Shown here one piece after another: positions 41,601 to 50,990 of a DNA stretch of 64,000 nucleotides. This stretch comes from Haloterrigena turkmenica DSM 5511 (GTDB taxonomy: Archaea > Halobacteriota > Halobacteria > Halobacteriales > Natrialbaceae). A program made the position numbers and the translations under genes. The stretch covers positions 248,001-312,000 of the forward strand of contig NC_013745.1 in assembly GCF_000025325.1 (NCBI RefSeq), read 5' to 3'. The notes under the pieces are model-generated. The model made no database searches, had not been told where the DNA came from, and saw only the letters and a program-made list of their open reading frames with translations. The stretch's first letter is position 1; every line of letters starts with the position of its first letter.

Positions 41601-42734
41601 TCACGAGTCGTAGGCTTCCTGCGCGAGCTGGTGGAAGCGGTGGACGGTGTGTTCGTTGGGGCCGAGCTGAGCCTGGGCGAGCGCGCCCGTTCTGAGCCCT
41701 TCCCACTGACGTTCGACTAATTCGAAGTCCTCTTCCTGGAGCTGGCGGCTCGTGCGAACGAACTCGCGCTCTTCCTCGGAGAGTTCGCTGTCGCGGAAGT
41801 AGTAGTCCGCGATGAGCTGGAACCGGTTGGTGTCGATCGGATCGATGATGTAGGTGCCGTAGCCGTCGGCAGTGCCGTACATGTTGACCGTGAAGTTCGG
41901 CCAGAAGTAGTGGAACTGGGCCTCGTGTTCGTCGTGGATCCGCATCTCGTCCTCGACGTCCTCTGCATGGGTGTAGTGGAGCACCCAGTGGTAGTCGTTG
42001 ACTTCGAGTTCGGACTCGTTGAGCGAGATGCCTTTGATCCAGTCCTGGTGGTTGGCCTGGCAGTGGTCGCACTCCGAGTAGTTGCTCGCGAACACCTTCC
42101 AGTTGCACTCGACCTCCGAGACGATTCGGGTGGCGTGTTCGTACTCCCCGAGGGGCAGCGCCTCGAGGCGGTCTTTCATCACGCCGGCCTGTTCGGCCAG
42201 CGGCATCGGATCCTCGCTGAGGTTCACGAAGATCAGCGGGCCGATGGTGTCGACGTGCACATCGTTCAGGGCGTTCTCTTCGGCGTCGAACTTCTGAACG
42301 TCTTCGTCCTCGAGGTCGGGGTTCAGGCCCGCTTCTTCGAAGCTCTTGGGCGTGCTTTTGAGCTCTCCGTCGAGGTCGTACGTCCAGAGGTGGTACGGAC
42401 ACTTGATTCGCTTTGCATCGCCGGGGTCGGTCATCGGCGTGTCCTCGACCATCTTCGAGCCGCGGTGGGCACAGACGTTGTCGAACGCTTTGACCTCGCC
42501 GTCGTGACCGCGAACGACGATCAGTTGGCGATCACCGATCGTCCGGGTGAAGTACTGGCCCGATTCCTTGATACAGTTGGCGTGGCCGGCGTACACCCAG
42601 TACTGGCCGAACACCTTGTCTTTCTCCATCTCGAAGACGTCATCGTCGGTGAAGTACCGGGCCGGCAGCGCGTTCGACTTCTCCGTGATGTCCTCGCTCA
42701 CCGCTTTCGCCTGTGAATCGTCCCACTGCGTCAT
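41601..42734 (-). CDS. Rieske non-heme iron oxygenase, GbcA-like (probable glycine betaine demethylase)
   Basis: 377 residues. The Rieske 2Fe-2S ligands are in CAHRGSK and CPYHLW (about residues 85-108). The mononuclear iron ligands are the two His of NYSECDHCQANH and the Asp of QEEDFELVERQW near the C-terminus, the arrangement of GbcA, which oxidises glycine betaine to dimethylglycine and formaldehyde. The betaine transporter and dimethylglycine-type dehydrogenase in this window favour that role. Carnitine, choline or stachydrine are alternatives. No reductase partner (GbcB) gene is present. A TATA box at 42758-42767 lies 29 bases upstream. Confidence 0.88.
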   Translation of the reverse strand: MTQWDDSQAKAVSEDITEKSNALPARYFTDDDVFEMEKDKVFGQYWVYAGHANCIKESGQYFTRTIGDRQLIVVRGHDGEVKAFDNVCAHRGSKMVEDTPMTDPGDAKRIKCPYHLWTYDLDGELKSTPKSFEEAGLNPDLEDEDVQKFDAEENALNDVHVDTIGPLIFVNLSEDPMPLAEQAGVMKDRLEALPLGEYEHATRIVSEVECNWKVFASNYSECDHCQANHQDWIKGISLNESELEVNDYHWVLHYTHAEDVEDEMRIHDEHEAQFHYFWPNFTVNMYGTADGYGTYIIDPIDTNRFQLIADYYFRDSELSEEEREFVRTSRQLQEEDFELVERQWEGLRTGALAQAQLGPNEHTVHRFHQLAQEAYDS

Positions 42735-42757
42735 ACGTTACCAATAACACAACGAGG

Positions 42758-42767
42758 CCTAAAAACT
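42758..42767 (-). promoter_or_regulatory. TATA box of the Rieske oxygenase gene
   Basis: Minus-strand AGTTTTTAGG, about 29 bases before the ATG at 42734. Confidence 0.45.
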
Positions 42768-42843
42768 GTTGACCTGTGATATTGAACACGATTATAAGTG
42801 GACGACCGATCCGGGGAGAAAGCTCGGCTCGAGAGCGATTCGA

Positions 42844-43224
42844 TCACCGGGATCGATCGTTCGCCGAGGCGATGTCGGGCCGCGTTGACGACCGATGCCG
42901 GTCGTCGCGAGAACGACGACCGAAGGGACTCGGGGAGGAGCGTTCGGAGACGGTTCTCCGTTCGTTTTCCAGCAACGCGACCTGTCCCGGTTCGGAGACG
43001 TAGCGGACGATTCCCGCGTCCTCGAGCATCGGCAGGTGGACGTGCCGGAACGAGAGTTCCATCCGTTCGATCGCGTCGTCCGCGGGTTCGGTCACCTCGA
43101 GCGTCGCGACTTCGCGCGTAAGGTCGTCGAGACCGATCGCGCCGCGATCGAGGACGGCGATTGCGGCCCGTCGAGACGAGTCGACCGGTATCCCGTGTAG
43201 TATGTCCCGGTCGCGGGCATCTAG
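42844..43224 (-). CDS. DUF7344-type winged-helix protein without a visible start codon
   Basis: The minus-strand frame reads DRDILHGIPVDSSRRAAIAV, LDDLTREVATLEV and MELSFRHVHLPMLEDAGIVR, then YVSEPGQVALLENERR. This is the pattern of the small haloarchaeal DUF7344 helix-turn-helix domain, with the hallmark HxHLPxLEDAG. In this frame there is no ATG, GTG or TTG between the domain start and the TAA of the upstream gene at 43333. The only internal start (GTG, 43093-43095) would remove half of the domain. The gene is either damaged, started from a rare codon, or once fused to the upstream gene, which is in the same frame. Confidence 0.55.
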   Translation of the reverse strand, partial: LDARDRDILHGIPVDSSRRAAIAVLDRGAIGLDDLTREVATLEVTEPADDAIERMELSFRHVHLPMLEDAGIVRYVSEPGQVALLENERRTVSERSSPSPFGRRSRDDRHRSSTRPDIASANDRSR

Positions 43225-43332
43225 TCTGTCTCGGCGACTCGTGGATGGAGTGGGTGCCAGAGGGCGGGAACAGCGGGAGAGGGGGCGGTGCGCACTGCTG
43301 GCGCTTCGGGAGTCGTCCCACGGCGGCTCGCG

Positions 43333-44577
43333 TTACTGGTCGTCGGCGACGCTCCCGCGGATCCGGTCGGCGATCTCGTTTCGCGAGGGGTGTCGCGTGG
43401 GTTCGTCCGAGTCGTAGACGCGTTTTACGACGAGATCGAGCAGATTCAGCTGCTCGAGCAGTTCGCGGGTCCGACCGCGCTCGAGGCCGAGATTCCGGGT
43501 GACGTCGTGTAACGTCATGGACGACTCGATCGCGTCCATCAGTTCGTCGATTTCGATGTCGTCGGGAAGACCGATCCCGTCGGCGACGAGCGGTTTCTCC
43601 GGGACGGACGCGGCCGAATCGTCGGCCGTCGCCGATCGATCGAGCTCGCCGTCGGTCGTCGGTTCCCGGTCTTCAGCGGCGGAGCAATCCTGCTGGCCAG
43701 TCGTCGTTTCCGAACCGTCGGTCGTCGCGTCGTCCTCGTCCGGCGCGGTCGTTTCGTAGGACGTCGGCTCGTGGATGCCGGCGTCGATCATATATCGCCG
43801 AACGGTCTCGGACGCGACGTCCATCTCGAGCACCTCCGCCATCGCGGTGAACGTATCGAAGGAGTCGTACAGACACTCTAGATATTCGATGTCGTCGTAC
43901 GGCGGCAGGTCTTCGTTCCGTGCGGCCGCGAGTGCACGCTCGGTCTCGTCGTCGATCGCGATGTCGCTCGTCACCGCGTTCGGAGCCGAATCTGAGGCGG
44001 ATCGATCGCGGGAGTCGGGCGCGCGTTCGTCCTCGCTTTCGGTCGCCGACTCCGGCTTCGACTCGTCGGCCGTTACCGCCCCCTCGAGCGAATCGATCGG
44101 TGCCTCGCGATCCGAGCGATCGCACTCGATGGGAGTAGTCGATTCGCTTACGCTCCCGTCGGGCTCGGTGGTCCCGTTTGCCGTCTCACTGCTCGGCTCC
44201 GCGTTCGCCTCGAGACTGAGGTCGAACGTGACAACGACGGTCCCCTCCGAGGTAACCGTCGCTTCCTCCGTGACGCACGACACGTCCGCGGGCGCGAACT
44301 CGTCGATCTCCGGCACGGCCGACGGCGGAAACTCGAGGAAGAGACCGCCGTTCTCCCCGACCGTCGCCGCTCGTGGTGTCGCTTCGGCCTCGCTGGCCGG
44401 CGCCCCCGCGGCCGAACACAGCGGAACGACGACGTCGATCGCGATGCTCGGTTCATCACCGTCCCCTCGAACCGTCGCGTCGACGCGATGGATCTCGCCC
44501 CCGTTCGCCTCGTATCGTTCGATTATTCGAGAGAGCTTCTCAATCGAGGCACTGACTCCCATGATACCCATAATCAT
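43333..44577 (-). CDS. Haloarchaeal regulator-like protein with acidic linkers and two helix-turn-helix-like segments
   Basis: 414 residues from the ATG at 44577 (MIMGIMGVSASIEKLSR); a longer frame reaches 44667. The N-terminal part is a short helix (EKLSRIIERYEANGG) and beta strands to about residue 60. Long acidic, Ser/Thr-rich linkers follow. A helix-turn-helix-like segment is around AMAEVLEMDVASETVRRYMI, and a second at the C-terminus is around SMTLHDVTRNLGLERGRTRE. I do not recognise a named family. The layout suggests a DNA-binding protein. It precedes the DUF7344-type frame on the same strand. Confidence 0.7.
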   Translation of the reverse strand: MIMGIMGVSASIEKLSRIIERYEANGGEIHRVDATVRGDGDEPSIAIDVVVPLCSAAGAPASEAEATPRAATVGENGGLFLEFPPSAVPEIDEFAPADVSCVTEEATVTSEGTVVVTFDLSLEANAEPSSETANGTTEPDGSVSESTTPIECDRSDREAPIDSLEGAVTADESKPESATESEDERAPDSRDRSASDSAPNAVTSDIAIDDETERALAAARNEDLPPYDDIEYLECLYDSFDTFTAMAEVLEMDVASETVRRYMIDAGIHEPTSYETTAPDEDDATTDGSETTTGQQDCSAAEDREPTTDGELDRSATADDSAASVPEKPLVADGIGLPDDIEIDELMDAIESSMTLHDVTRNLGLERGRTRELLEQLNLLDLVVKRVYDSDEPTRHPSRNEIADRIRGSVADDQ

Positions 44578-44715
44578 CCGTTCATTTGGGATAAGGATAC
44601 ATGAGGAATAGTTCACCCCTTCATATGTCTCCGGGAAAACCCGCCCGAGAGCGGTACTACTCTCCAATTGTCAGGCTACCCGTTATATTGAGGTCTGCCT
44701 ACTCGTGGCACAACA

Positions 44716-44794
44716 TTTTTATACTCTCGCTTGGGCTCCTGATACGAACGCTTCCGGGACGGCGGGCGGCCGGTCCCGGTAGCGGGTATCCGCC
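44716..44794 (+). promoter_or_regulatory. pabB promoter and structured leader
   Basis: TATA element TTTTTATACT (44716-44725) would start transcription near 44748 and give a leader of about 47 bases. The leader contains a perfect stem CCGGGAC (44754-44760) with GTCCCGG (44773-44779). An alternative pairing of GGCGG (44761-44765) with CCGCC (44790-44794) would mask the start codon region. The two pairings exclude each other. Confidence 0.4.
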
Positions 44795-46306
44795 ATGAGC
44801 ACGATCACGGTTATAACCGATAGCGAATCGTTCGCGGAGACTGCCGAGAGCGCACCGGACGGCGCTCGCGTCCCGGTCGAAGTACGCGTCTCCGTCGCCG
44901 ATCCGTTTGACGCTTATTGCAGGGCCCGGACCGACGAGGCCGACGGGTTCTACCTCGAGACGACCGGCGGGCAGTCTGGCTGGGGCTACTTCGGTGTTGA
45001 TCCCGTCGAACGGATTCGAGTAACTTCGAACGCGGTCGATCGGGACGGTGGAAGTCCGACGATCCGAACGATCGACGCGCTCCTCGAGCGCGAGCGGTTG
45101 GTACGCGGAGACTGCTCGGTTCCGTATCCCTGCGGTGCGTTCGGCTGGCTCTCCTACGACGTCGCCAGGGAACTCGAGTCGTTGCCGTCGACGACGAGCG
45201 ACGAACGCGGGTTGCCGCGGCTTCAACTGGGCGTCTTCGACCGGGTCGCCGCGTGGACCGAACCACGCGACAGCGAAACGGAACTACGAGTGACCGCCTG
45301 TCCCGTGGTCGACGACGATCCCGCCGACGCCTACGAGACCGGTCGAGCGGCGGCTCAATCCCTCGCGCAGGCGGCAATCGACGGCAGCGAAGCGGACCGC
45401 AGTCCGCCGGTCGACGCGACCCGGGCCGCGTTCGAGAGCGAGTGCGGTCGAGCGGCGTTCGCCGACCGCGTTCGGCGAGTCAAGCGATACATTCGCGACG
45501 GCGATACGTTTCAAGCGAACGTCTCCCACCGACTCGTCGCCCCGGCGGCCGCCCATCCGGTCGACGTCTTCGACGCGGTCCGACGCGTGAACCCGGCCCC
45601 ATACTCGGGACTGCTCGAGTTCCCGGGCGTCGACCTCGTCAGCGCGAGTCCGGAACTGCTGCTCGAGGTCCGCGACGGTTCGCTCGTCACCGAACCGATC
45701 GCCGGAACCAGGCCCCGCGGGCGGACGCCGGCCGAAGACGAGCGATTGGAGGCCGATCTCCGCGACGACGAGAAGGAACGCGCCGAACACGCGATGCTCG
45801 TCGACTTAGAGCGCAACGACCTCGGGAAGGTCAGCGAGTACGGTTCCGTGTCGGTGACGGACTATCGCCGCGTGGACCGGTACTCGGAAGTCATGCACCT
45901 CGTCTCCCTCGTCGAGGGAACCTTGCGAGACGACGCGAGCATCGCCGACGCCGTCGCGGCGGTGTTTCCGGGCGGCACGATCACGGGCGCGCCGAAGCCG
46001 CGGACGATGGAAATCATCGACGAACTCGAGGCGACCCGCCGCGGCCCCTACACCGGGAGCATCGGGATCTTCGGCTTCGACGATCGGGCGACGCTGAACA
46101 TCGTCATCCGAACGCTGGTCCGCCACGCCGACGAGTACCATCTGCGCGTCGGCGCCGGCGTCGTCCACGATTCCGTTCCCGATCGGGAGTACGACGAGAC
46201 GCTCGACAAGGCACGGGCGCTCGTGACGGCAGTCGACGAGGCCTTGGGTGAGCGGGCGTCGTTCGCCCTCGAGACCGCAACGGACGCGGTCGGTGATGCG
46301 GGATGA
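44795..46306 (+). CDS. pabB: Aminodeoxychorismate synthase component I (TrpE/PabB family)
   Basis: 503 residues. It makes 4-amino-4-deoxychorismate from chorismate for p-aminobenzoate and folate. The chorismate-binding domain is about residues 200-485 with [41 protein letters not shown] and the final [13 protein letters not shown]. The N-terminal [19 protein letters not shown] replaces the LLES tryptophan site of TrpE, which favours PabB. The PIAGT motif (Ala rather than Lys) also occurs in anthranilate synthases, so TrpE is a possible alternative. The stop overlaps the next start (ATGA). Confidence 0.82.
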   Translation: MSTITVITDSESFAETAESAPDGARVPVEVRVSVADPFDAYCRARTDEADGFYLETTGGQSGWGYFGVDPVERIRVTSNAVDRDGGSPTIRTIDALLERERLVRGDCSVPYPCGAFGWLSYDVARELESLPSTTSDERGLPRLQLGVFDRVAAWTEPRDSETELRVTACPVVDDDPADAYETGRAAAQSLAQAAIDGSEADRSPPVDATRAAFESECGRAAFADRVRRVKRYIRDGDTFQANVSHRLVAPAAAHPVDVFDAVRRVNPAPYSGLLEFPGVDLVSASPELLLEVRDGSLVTEPIAGTRPRGRTPAEDERLEADLRDDEKERAEHAMLVDLERNDLGKVSEYGSVSVTDYRRVDRYSEVMHLVSLVEGTLRDDASIADAVAAVFPGGTITGAPKPRTMEIIDELEATRRGPYTGSIGIFGFDDRATLNIVIRTLVRHADEYHLRVGAGVVHDSVPDREYDETLDKARALVTAVDEALGERASFALETATDAVGDAG

Positions 46307-46923
46307 TCCTGGTCATCGACAACTACGATTCATTCGCGTACAACCTCGTTCAGTACGTCGCCGAAGCGATCGCTCCGGAAAGCCCCGCGGCGACGCCGCG
46401 GGACGTCGGCGAGTTCGACGGCGTGATCGTCCGACGCAACGACGAGATCGACCTCGAGGGCATCCACGACCTCGATCCCGACGGGATCGTCGTCTCCCCG
46501 GGCCCCGGGACGCCCGCCGAGGCCGGCGTCTCCGTCGATATCTTCGCCGAGACCGAGTATCCGACGTTCGGCGTCTGTCTCGGTCATCAAGCTCTCTGTG
46601 CCGCTCACGGGGTGTCCGTCGGACGCGCGCCCGACGTCGTCCACGGAAAGACGTCTGCGGTGAACCACGACGGAACGGGGCTGTACGACGGCGTGCCGAA
46701 TCCCTTCGAGGTCGGTCGCTATCACTCGCTGGCGGTCGAACGCGACGACCTGCCGGCGGAACTGATCGAGACCGCCCACACCGACGACGATCGGGGGATC
46801 GTCATGGGCGTTCGCCACGCCGAGTTGCCCCACGTCGGCGTCCAGTTCCACCCGGAGAGCATTCTCACCGAGTCGGGGAAACGCATCGTCGAGAACTTCT
46901 GTACCTCGATCGCCCGCGGCTGA
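46303..46923 (+). CDS. pabA: Glutamine amidotransferase component II (PabA/TrpG)
   Basis: 206 residues, class I amidotransferase giving ammonia to the component I partner. It starts [19 protein letters not shown]. The nucleophile Cys is in [10 protein letters not shown]; the His and Glu of the triad are in [18 protein letters not shown] forms the oxyanion region. It overlaps pabB by four bases, so the two are translated together. The third gene usual in this operon (pabC, aminodeoxychorismate lyase) is absent; the next gene is on the other strand. Confidence 0.92.
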   Translation: MILVIDNYDSFAYNLVQYVAEAIAPESPAATPRDVGEFDGVIVRRNDEIDLEGIHDLDPDGIVVSPGPGTPAEAGVSVDIFAETEYPTFGVCLGHQALCAAHGVSVGRAPDVVHGKTSAVNHDGTGLYDGVPNPFEVGRYHSLAVERDDLPAELIETAHTDDDRGIVMGVRHAELPHVGVQFHPESILTESGKRIVENFCTSIARG

Positions 46924-46944
46924 ATCAGACCGATCGACGGCCAA

Positions 46945-47946
46945 TCACGCTCGCTCCGCGATACAGGCGACCTTCTCGCCGGCGGTCACGACGGACTCGC
47001 GGGTGAGCGAGTAGATCACGCCGGCATCGGTCGTCGTCACGCACTGGCGTTCCTCGAACGTCGAGGGACAGTACACCGTCCCCAGTTCGGTTCCCGCGGA
47101 CACGCGATCACCGACGGTGACCTCCGGATTCGGTTCGAAGAGCCCCGAAGCGTCCGTGCCGATCCGCCCCTCGTCGTCTCGAAGGATCGTCTGCGACGGC
47201 GTCGGCGCCGGTTCCTCGCGGAGCATCCCCAGTTCGCCGAGGACGTTCCGGAGTCCGCGGACCCCGCGATGTGCCGCGTCGTGATCGATCTGGCGACTGT
47301 TCGAGAGTTCCGGGACGATCGCCGGAATCCCGGCCCGTGCGGCGGCCGTTCGGAGCTTGCCCTGATACGGCTCGTCATCGTCCGCTGCGTCGCCGTCCCC
47401 TGTGCCGTCGTCCGGTTCATCGTCGGACGTCGCGTCGGTCAGGAGATAGTCGGCCCCGAACATCGCCGCGAGGGTCCGTGACTTCCGGTTTCCGGGCTGG
47501 AATCTGACGTGCTCGAGCATGTCCGGGGTCCCGGTGTGCAGATCGATCACGACGTCGGTCGACTCGATCAGCTCCCACAGTTGGGCGACGATCCGTTCCT
47601 GCAGGGTTCCCGCTTCGTCGCCCGGCCAGACGCGATTACAGTTGGAGTTGACCGCGTCGACCGCCTGCGGCGTGACGTACAATCCGTGATCGAACGCGAG
47701 CGAATTGACGACCGGCACGGCGATCACCGTACCGGCGAGATCAGCGGTCAGCAGGTGGTGGTGCAATCGACGCAGCGCGGCCGTTCCGTTGAGTTCGATG
47801 CCGTGCTGTGCAGCCTGCACGTAGGCGGTCGGTCCGGCTCCGCCGTCGTACCGATGGACGGTCACCGCGACGTCCGTCCCGGACGGCAAGCGAGCGAGAC
47901 GGCGTTCAGCGGTCGTATGGGTAACGGTCTCGTACTCCATACTCAT
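46945..47946 (-). CDS. Succinylglutamate desuccinylase/aspartoacylase family metallocarboxypeptidase
   Basis: 333 residues. Zinc ligands appear in AAQHGIELNG (HxxE) and in DLHTGTPDM. NSNCNRVWPGD is a family mark. The middle holds an acidic, probably disordered insertion (DDEPDDGTGDGDAADDD). The C-terminal biotinyl-lipoyl-like lobe (VTVGDRVSAGTELG) is common in this group. It hydrolyses an N-acyl amino acid or similar amide. Ectoine-type DoeB is a relative, but the substrate is not clear here. Confidence 0.88.
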   Translation of the reverse strand: MSMEYETVTHTTAERRLARLPSGTDVAVTVHRYDGGAGPTAYVQAAQHGIELNGTAALRRLHHHLLTADLAGTVIAVPVVNSLAFDHGLYVTPQAVDAVNSNCNRVWPGDEAGTLQERIVAQLWELIESTDVVIDLHTGTPDMLEHVRFQPGNRKSRTLAAMFGADYLLTDATSDDEPDDGTGDGDAADDDEPYQGKLRTAAARAGIPAIVPELSNSRQIDHDAAHRGVRGLRNVLGELGMLREEPAPTPSQTILRDDEGRIGTDASGLFEPNPEVTVGDRVSAGTELGTVYCPSTFEERQCVTTTDAGVIYSLTRESVVTAGEKVACIAERA

Positions 47947-48030
47947 TCAATCCCTCGTTCGAACTTGTAAGTTTGCACGTCTCTCGAAGAGGTGATGTTT
48001 TATGCGACTACACGTTCAGCGATCGGCCGT

Positions 48031-48768
48031 ATGCATCTCGAGCGAGCGACGTGGACGGAGATAGACGCGGTCGAAACGGATCTCGCGCTGCTCCCGGTCG
48101 GGAGCACGGAGCAACACGGCCCGCACGCGCCGCTGGGAACAGACACGCTCAACGCCGAGGCGGTCGCGGAGGCGGCCGCGGAGCGGTACGAGGGGACGGT
48201 CGCGGTCGCGCCCGCGGTCCCCGTCGGTATCGCCGAGGAACACCGGCAGTTCACCGGCACCCTCTGGACCTCGGAGTCAACGTTCAAGGCGTACGTCCGC
48301 GATATCGTCAGCAGCCTCGCCCACCACGGGTTCGATCGAATCGTTCTCGTCAACGGCCACGGCGGCAATACGAGCGCTCTCCAGGAGGTCGCCGGCCGGA
48401 TCACTCGACGCGACGACGCCTATACCGTGCCGTTCACGTGGTTCGACGAGGTCGGCGAACACAGCTCCCGCATGGGCCACGGCGGGCCGCTCGAGACGGC
48501 GCTGGTACAGCACGCGAATCCCGGTGCCGTCCGCGAGGACCGCCTCGAGGAGGCTGCCGAGAACGGGAGCGAGCGCTGGGGCGACTGGCAGGGGCGAGTC
48601 AATCTCGCGTTCGACTCGGCCGAGTTCACCGAGAACGGCGTCGTCGGCGATCCGCGCGAGGCGAGCGCGGAGCTGGGCGAGGAGCTGCTCGACGCGGCGG
48701 CCGACGCGCTGATCGCGTTGCTGAAGACCGTCGCTGACCGGGATCTCGACCGCCCCGCCCACCGGTGA
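48031..48768 (+). CDS. Creatininase family amidohydrolase
   Basis: 245 residues from the ATG at 48031 (MHLERATWTEID). Metal-binding motifs of the family are ALLPVGSTEQHGPHAPLGTD (Glu, His, Asp), NGHGGN and FDEVGEHSSRMGHGG. The family includes creatininase, the F420/riboflavin-pathway ArfB and mycofactocin MftE, so the exact reaction is open. A creatinine-to-sarcosine role would suit the neighbouring demethylation genes, but creatinase is not present. ArfB-like function is an equally good guess. Confidence 0.85.
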   Translation: MHLERATWTEIDAVETDLALLPVGSTEQHGPHAPLGTDTLNAEAVAEAAAERYEGTVAVAPAVPVGIAEEHRQFTGTLWTSESTFKAYVRDIVSSLAHHGFDRIVLVNGHGGNTSALQEVAGRITRRDDAYTVPFTWFDEVGEHSSRMGHGGPLETALVQHANPGAVREDRLEEAAENGSERWGDWQGRVNLAFDSAEFTENGVVGDPREASAELGEELLDAAADALIALLKTVADRDLDRPAHR

Positions 48769-49035
48769 CCGAACCCCGCGACGGCGCGGCCGATTCCCGA
48801 CGCTCGACGAGACGGTCGTCCGTCGTCGGTGTCGCCTCGATATTTTCGCCTCGAGCGTCCGCTTCTTCACATTGATATCGCTGTTATTTCCTCGATCGAT
48901 CGCGGCTCACCGGCGTCGGTCGCGAAACTCCATCCGTTAGAACGCTGACCTTCTGTTGACGATCGATGACCGTCGGCGATAGAGATATCTGTCCATCTCC
49001 GGCGTATCACAACGCTAGTTATAAACACACAAACC

Positions 49036-49204
49036 AGTTTGAGTACGACTACACCGTCGTTCCTGTATCGCGTACGCGTACCTGCCGCCGGAGTACGCTG
49101 AGCCGGGAACCGAGGTCGAGATCCTCTACGAGGGCGAGCGCTACGCGGCGACCGTCCGCGAGGAACCGCTCTACGACCCCGAACGCGAACGCGTGCTGTC
49201 GTAA
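49036..49204 (+). pseudogene. C-terminal relic of a second FAD-GcvT (DMGDH-like) gene
   Basis: The frame ending TAA at 49202-49204 reads AYAYLPPEYAEPGTEVEILY, then YAATVREEPLYDPERERVLS. This matches the C-terminus of the intact gene at 50991 (AYTYLPSEYADAGTSVQIEC, then YDATVRDEPLYDPGRNKIIR). One frame off upstream, EYDYTV matches GDYGYSV, so there is a small indel at about 49063. Nothing of the gene remains before about 49036. It is the end of a lost paralogue lying 1.8 kb before the intact gene. Confidence 0.82.
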
Positions 49205-49922
49205 CGTCGGCGGCCGTTCGACGGCTCCGCCAATCCACGCCGCAGGACGCGTTCTTCTGCCCCGTTGTCGCTTCTCGCTCGTTCTCGCTCGCGTAGCCGA
49301 GCGGGTCTCGATTCCCGGTCTTCGGAGCCACGAGACCACGCCGTCAGTTCTCCGATGGTCCGCTGCGCGTCTCTCGATAGCGATCGGATCCGCTCGGCGT
49401 CGCTTGTAATTCACGATCTCTGATAACTCGAGGCGACGCCGTCGCCGTTCGGCGGCCGAAGCGCGAAACCGGAAAGAGCGTATGAGTTCCGGTTGAGGAT
49501 GAGGACCCGGGGCCGTGGGCGAAACCCGGGAGTCGGGACGGTACCTGGTCACGGTTGCGGATTCTTCCGTCCCGGTTTCGGCACCACCGTTCGGTGCCGT
49601 TCGAAGAGAGCGCACGAAGGCGGATAGGTTTCCACCGCAAATACTACAGGTGTATAAATTAGTCCGCCGAATCCGACGTGATATCGATCGCAGCGAGCGA
49701 TTTGGGAGACGGACGTCTACTGAGGCGAACCCGATTGCGGAGCGTAGTAGCGATCGACACGTGGATTAATTACCCTCGCCGGAAACCCTTTAGTCGACAT
49801 CGCTGCGGGTCGATGCGGTCCGTCTCGACGAGCGACGGCACCGGTACCCGATCGAGGTGTCGGCCGTAGCGGCCCGTCTCCTCGAGCGGACGCGGCCCGC
49901 AGCGATCGGAACGAGATCAGCT
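49205..49922. other. Intergenic stretch before folD
   Basis: About 720 bases, GC-rich but with no credible gene on either strand. A TATA-like GTGTATAAATTAG is near 49650, too far from folD to be its core promoter unless the leader is long. Confidence 0.4.
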
Positions 49923-50816
49923 ATGACACGGATCATCGACGGGAACGAGATCGCGGATCGTATCACTGCGGACCTGGAACCGTGCCTCGAGACGCTCGCG
50001 GACGCCGGCACGACGCCGGGGCTGGCGACAGTCCTGATGAGCGACGACGGCGCGAGCGAGACGTACGTCTCGATGAAACGACAGGCCTGTAACGAACTCG
50101 GAATCGAGAGCATCCACCACGAACTCGATCCGGACGCGCCCGCCGACGCGCTGTTCGATCGGATCGACGAACTGAACGGCGATCCGGCGGTCCACGGTAT
50201 CCTCGTGCAGTTACCGCTCCCGGATCACGTCGACCGGCAAGCCGTCCTCGAGCGGATCGATCCGCGGAAGGACGTCGACGGGTTTCACCCGGAGAACGTC
50301 GGTCGATTGGTCACCGGTACGCCCCGGTTCAAGCCGTGTACGCCCCACGGCATCCAGAAACTGCTCGAGGCGGAGGGCGTCGAGACCGAGGGTGCGGACG
50401 TCGTCGTCGTCGGCCGGTCGAACATCGTCGGGAAACCGATGGCGAATCTCCTCGTCCAGAAGTCCGACACCGGGAACGCGACGGTGACGGTCTGTCACTC
50501 GCGTACGGACGACCTCGCGGCGAAGACGCGGGACGCGGACGTCGTCGTCGCGGCCGCCGGCGTTCCGGAACTGATCGACGGATCGATGCTCTCGCCGGGA
50601 ACAACCGTGATCGACGTCGGCGTCAACCGCGTGGACGCGGACACCGAGAAAGGGTACGAACTCGTCGGCGACGTCGAGTTCGAGAGCGCGGCGGAGAAGG
50701 CCGACGCGATCACGCCGGTCCCCGGCGGCGTCGGGCCGCTCACGATCACGATGCTCCTCTACAATACGATCAAGGCGGCGAGTCTGCAAGCCGACGTCGA
50801 CGTATCGCTCCCCTGA
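49923..50816 (+). CDS. folD: Methylenetetrahydrofolate dehydrogenase/cyclohydrolase
   Basis: 297 residues from the ATG at 49923 (MTRIIDGNEIADRI). It interconverts methylene-, methenyl- and formyl-tetrahydrofolate. The catalytic Lys lies in SMKRQACNELGI. The signatures GILVQLPLPDHVD, PRKDVDGFHPEN and VVVVGRSNIVGKPMANLL, and the final ITPVPGGVGPLTI, are all present. It stands before the DMGDH-like gene and can process the methylene groups that enzyme produces. In haloarchaea FolD provides folate one-carbon traffic instead of the methanopterin route. Confidence 0.96.
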   Translation: MTRIIDGNEIADRITADLEPCLETLADAGTTPGLATVLMSDDGASETYVSMKRQACNELGIESIHHELDPDAPADALFDRIDELNGDPAVHGILVQLPLPDHVDRQAVLERIDPRKDVDGFHPENVGRLVTGTPRFKPCTPHGIQKLLEAEGVETEGADVVVVGRSNIVGKPMANLLVQKSDTGNATVTVCHSRTDDLAAKTRDADVVVAAAGVPELIDGSMLSPGTTVIDVGVNRVDADTEKGYELVGDVEFESAAEKADAITPVPGGVGPLTITMLLYNTIKAASLQADVDVSLP

Positions 50817-50951
50817 CCGGCGACGGAGACGCGGCCGCCCGGTCGAGCCGGTGACGATGCCGCGTTCACAAAACGTATCAACTCTCTTTTCTGTTGTGGA
50901 TTCTCGATTCCGTGAAACGGCCTCGCTCGCCGATTTCACTTAAGGCAGCGG

Positions 50952-50983
50952 TATATTTATGAGAGGGACTGTACCACGTGTGG
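50952..50983 (+). promoter_or_regulatory. Promoter of the DMGDH-like gene with CCACGTGTGG at the start site
   Basis: TATA element TATATTTAT (50952-50960) predicts a start near 50983. The near-palindrome CCACGTGTGG (50974-50983) overlaps that point, eight bases before the ATG. The same ten bases sit just before the FolC-FolP start (62086-62095). Confidence 0.45.
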
Positions 50984-50990
50984 GTATCAC

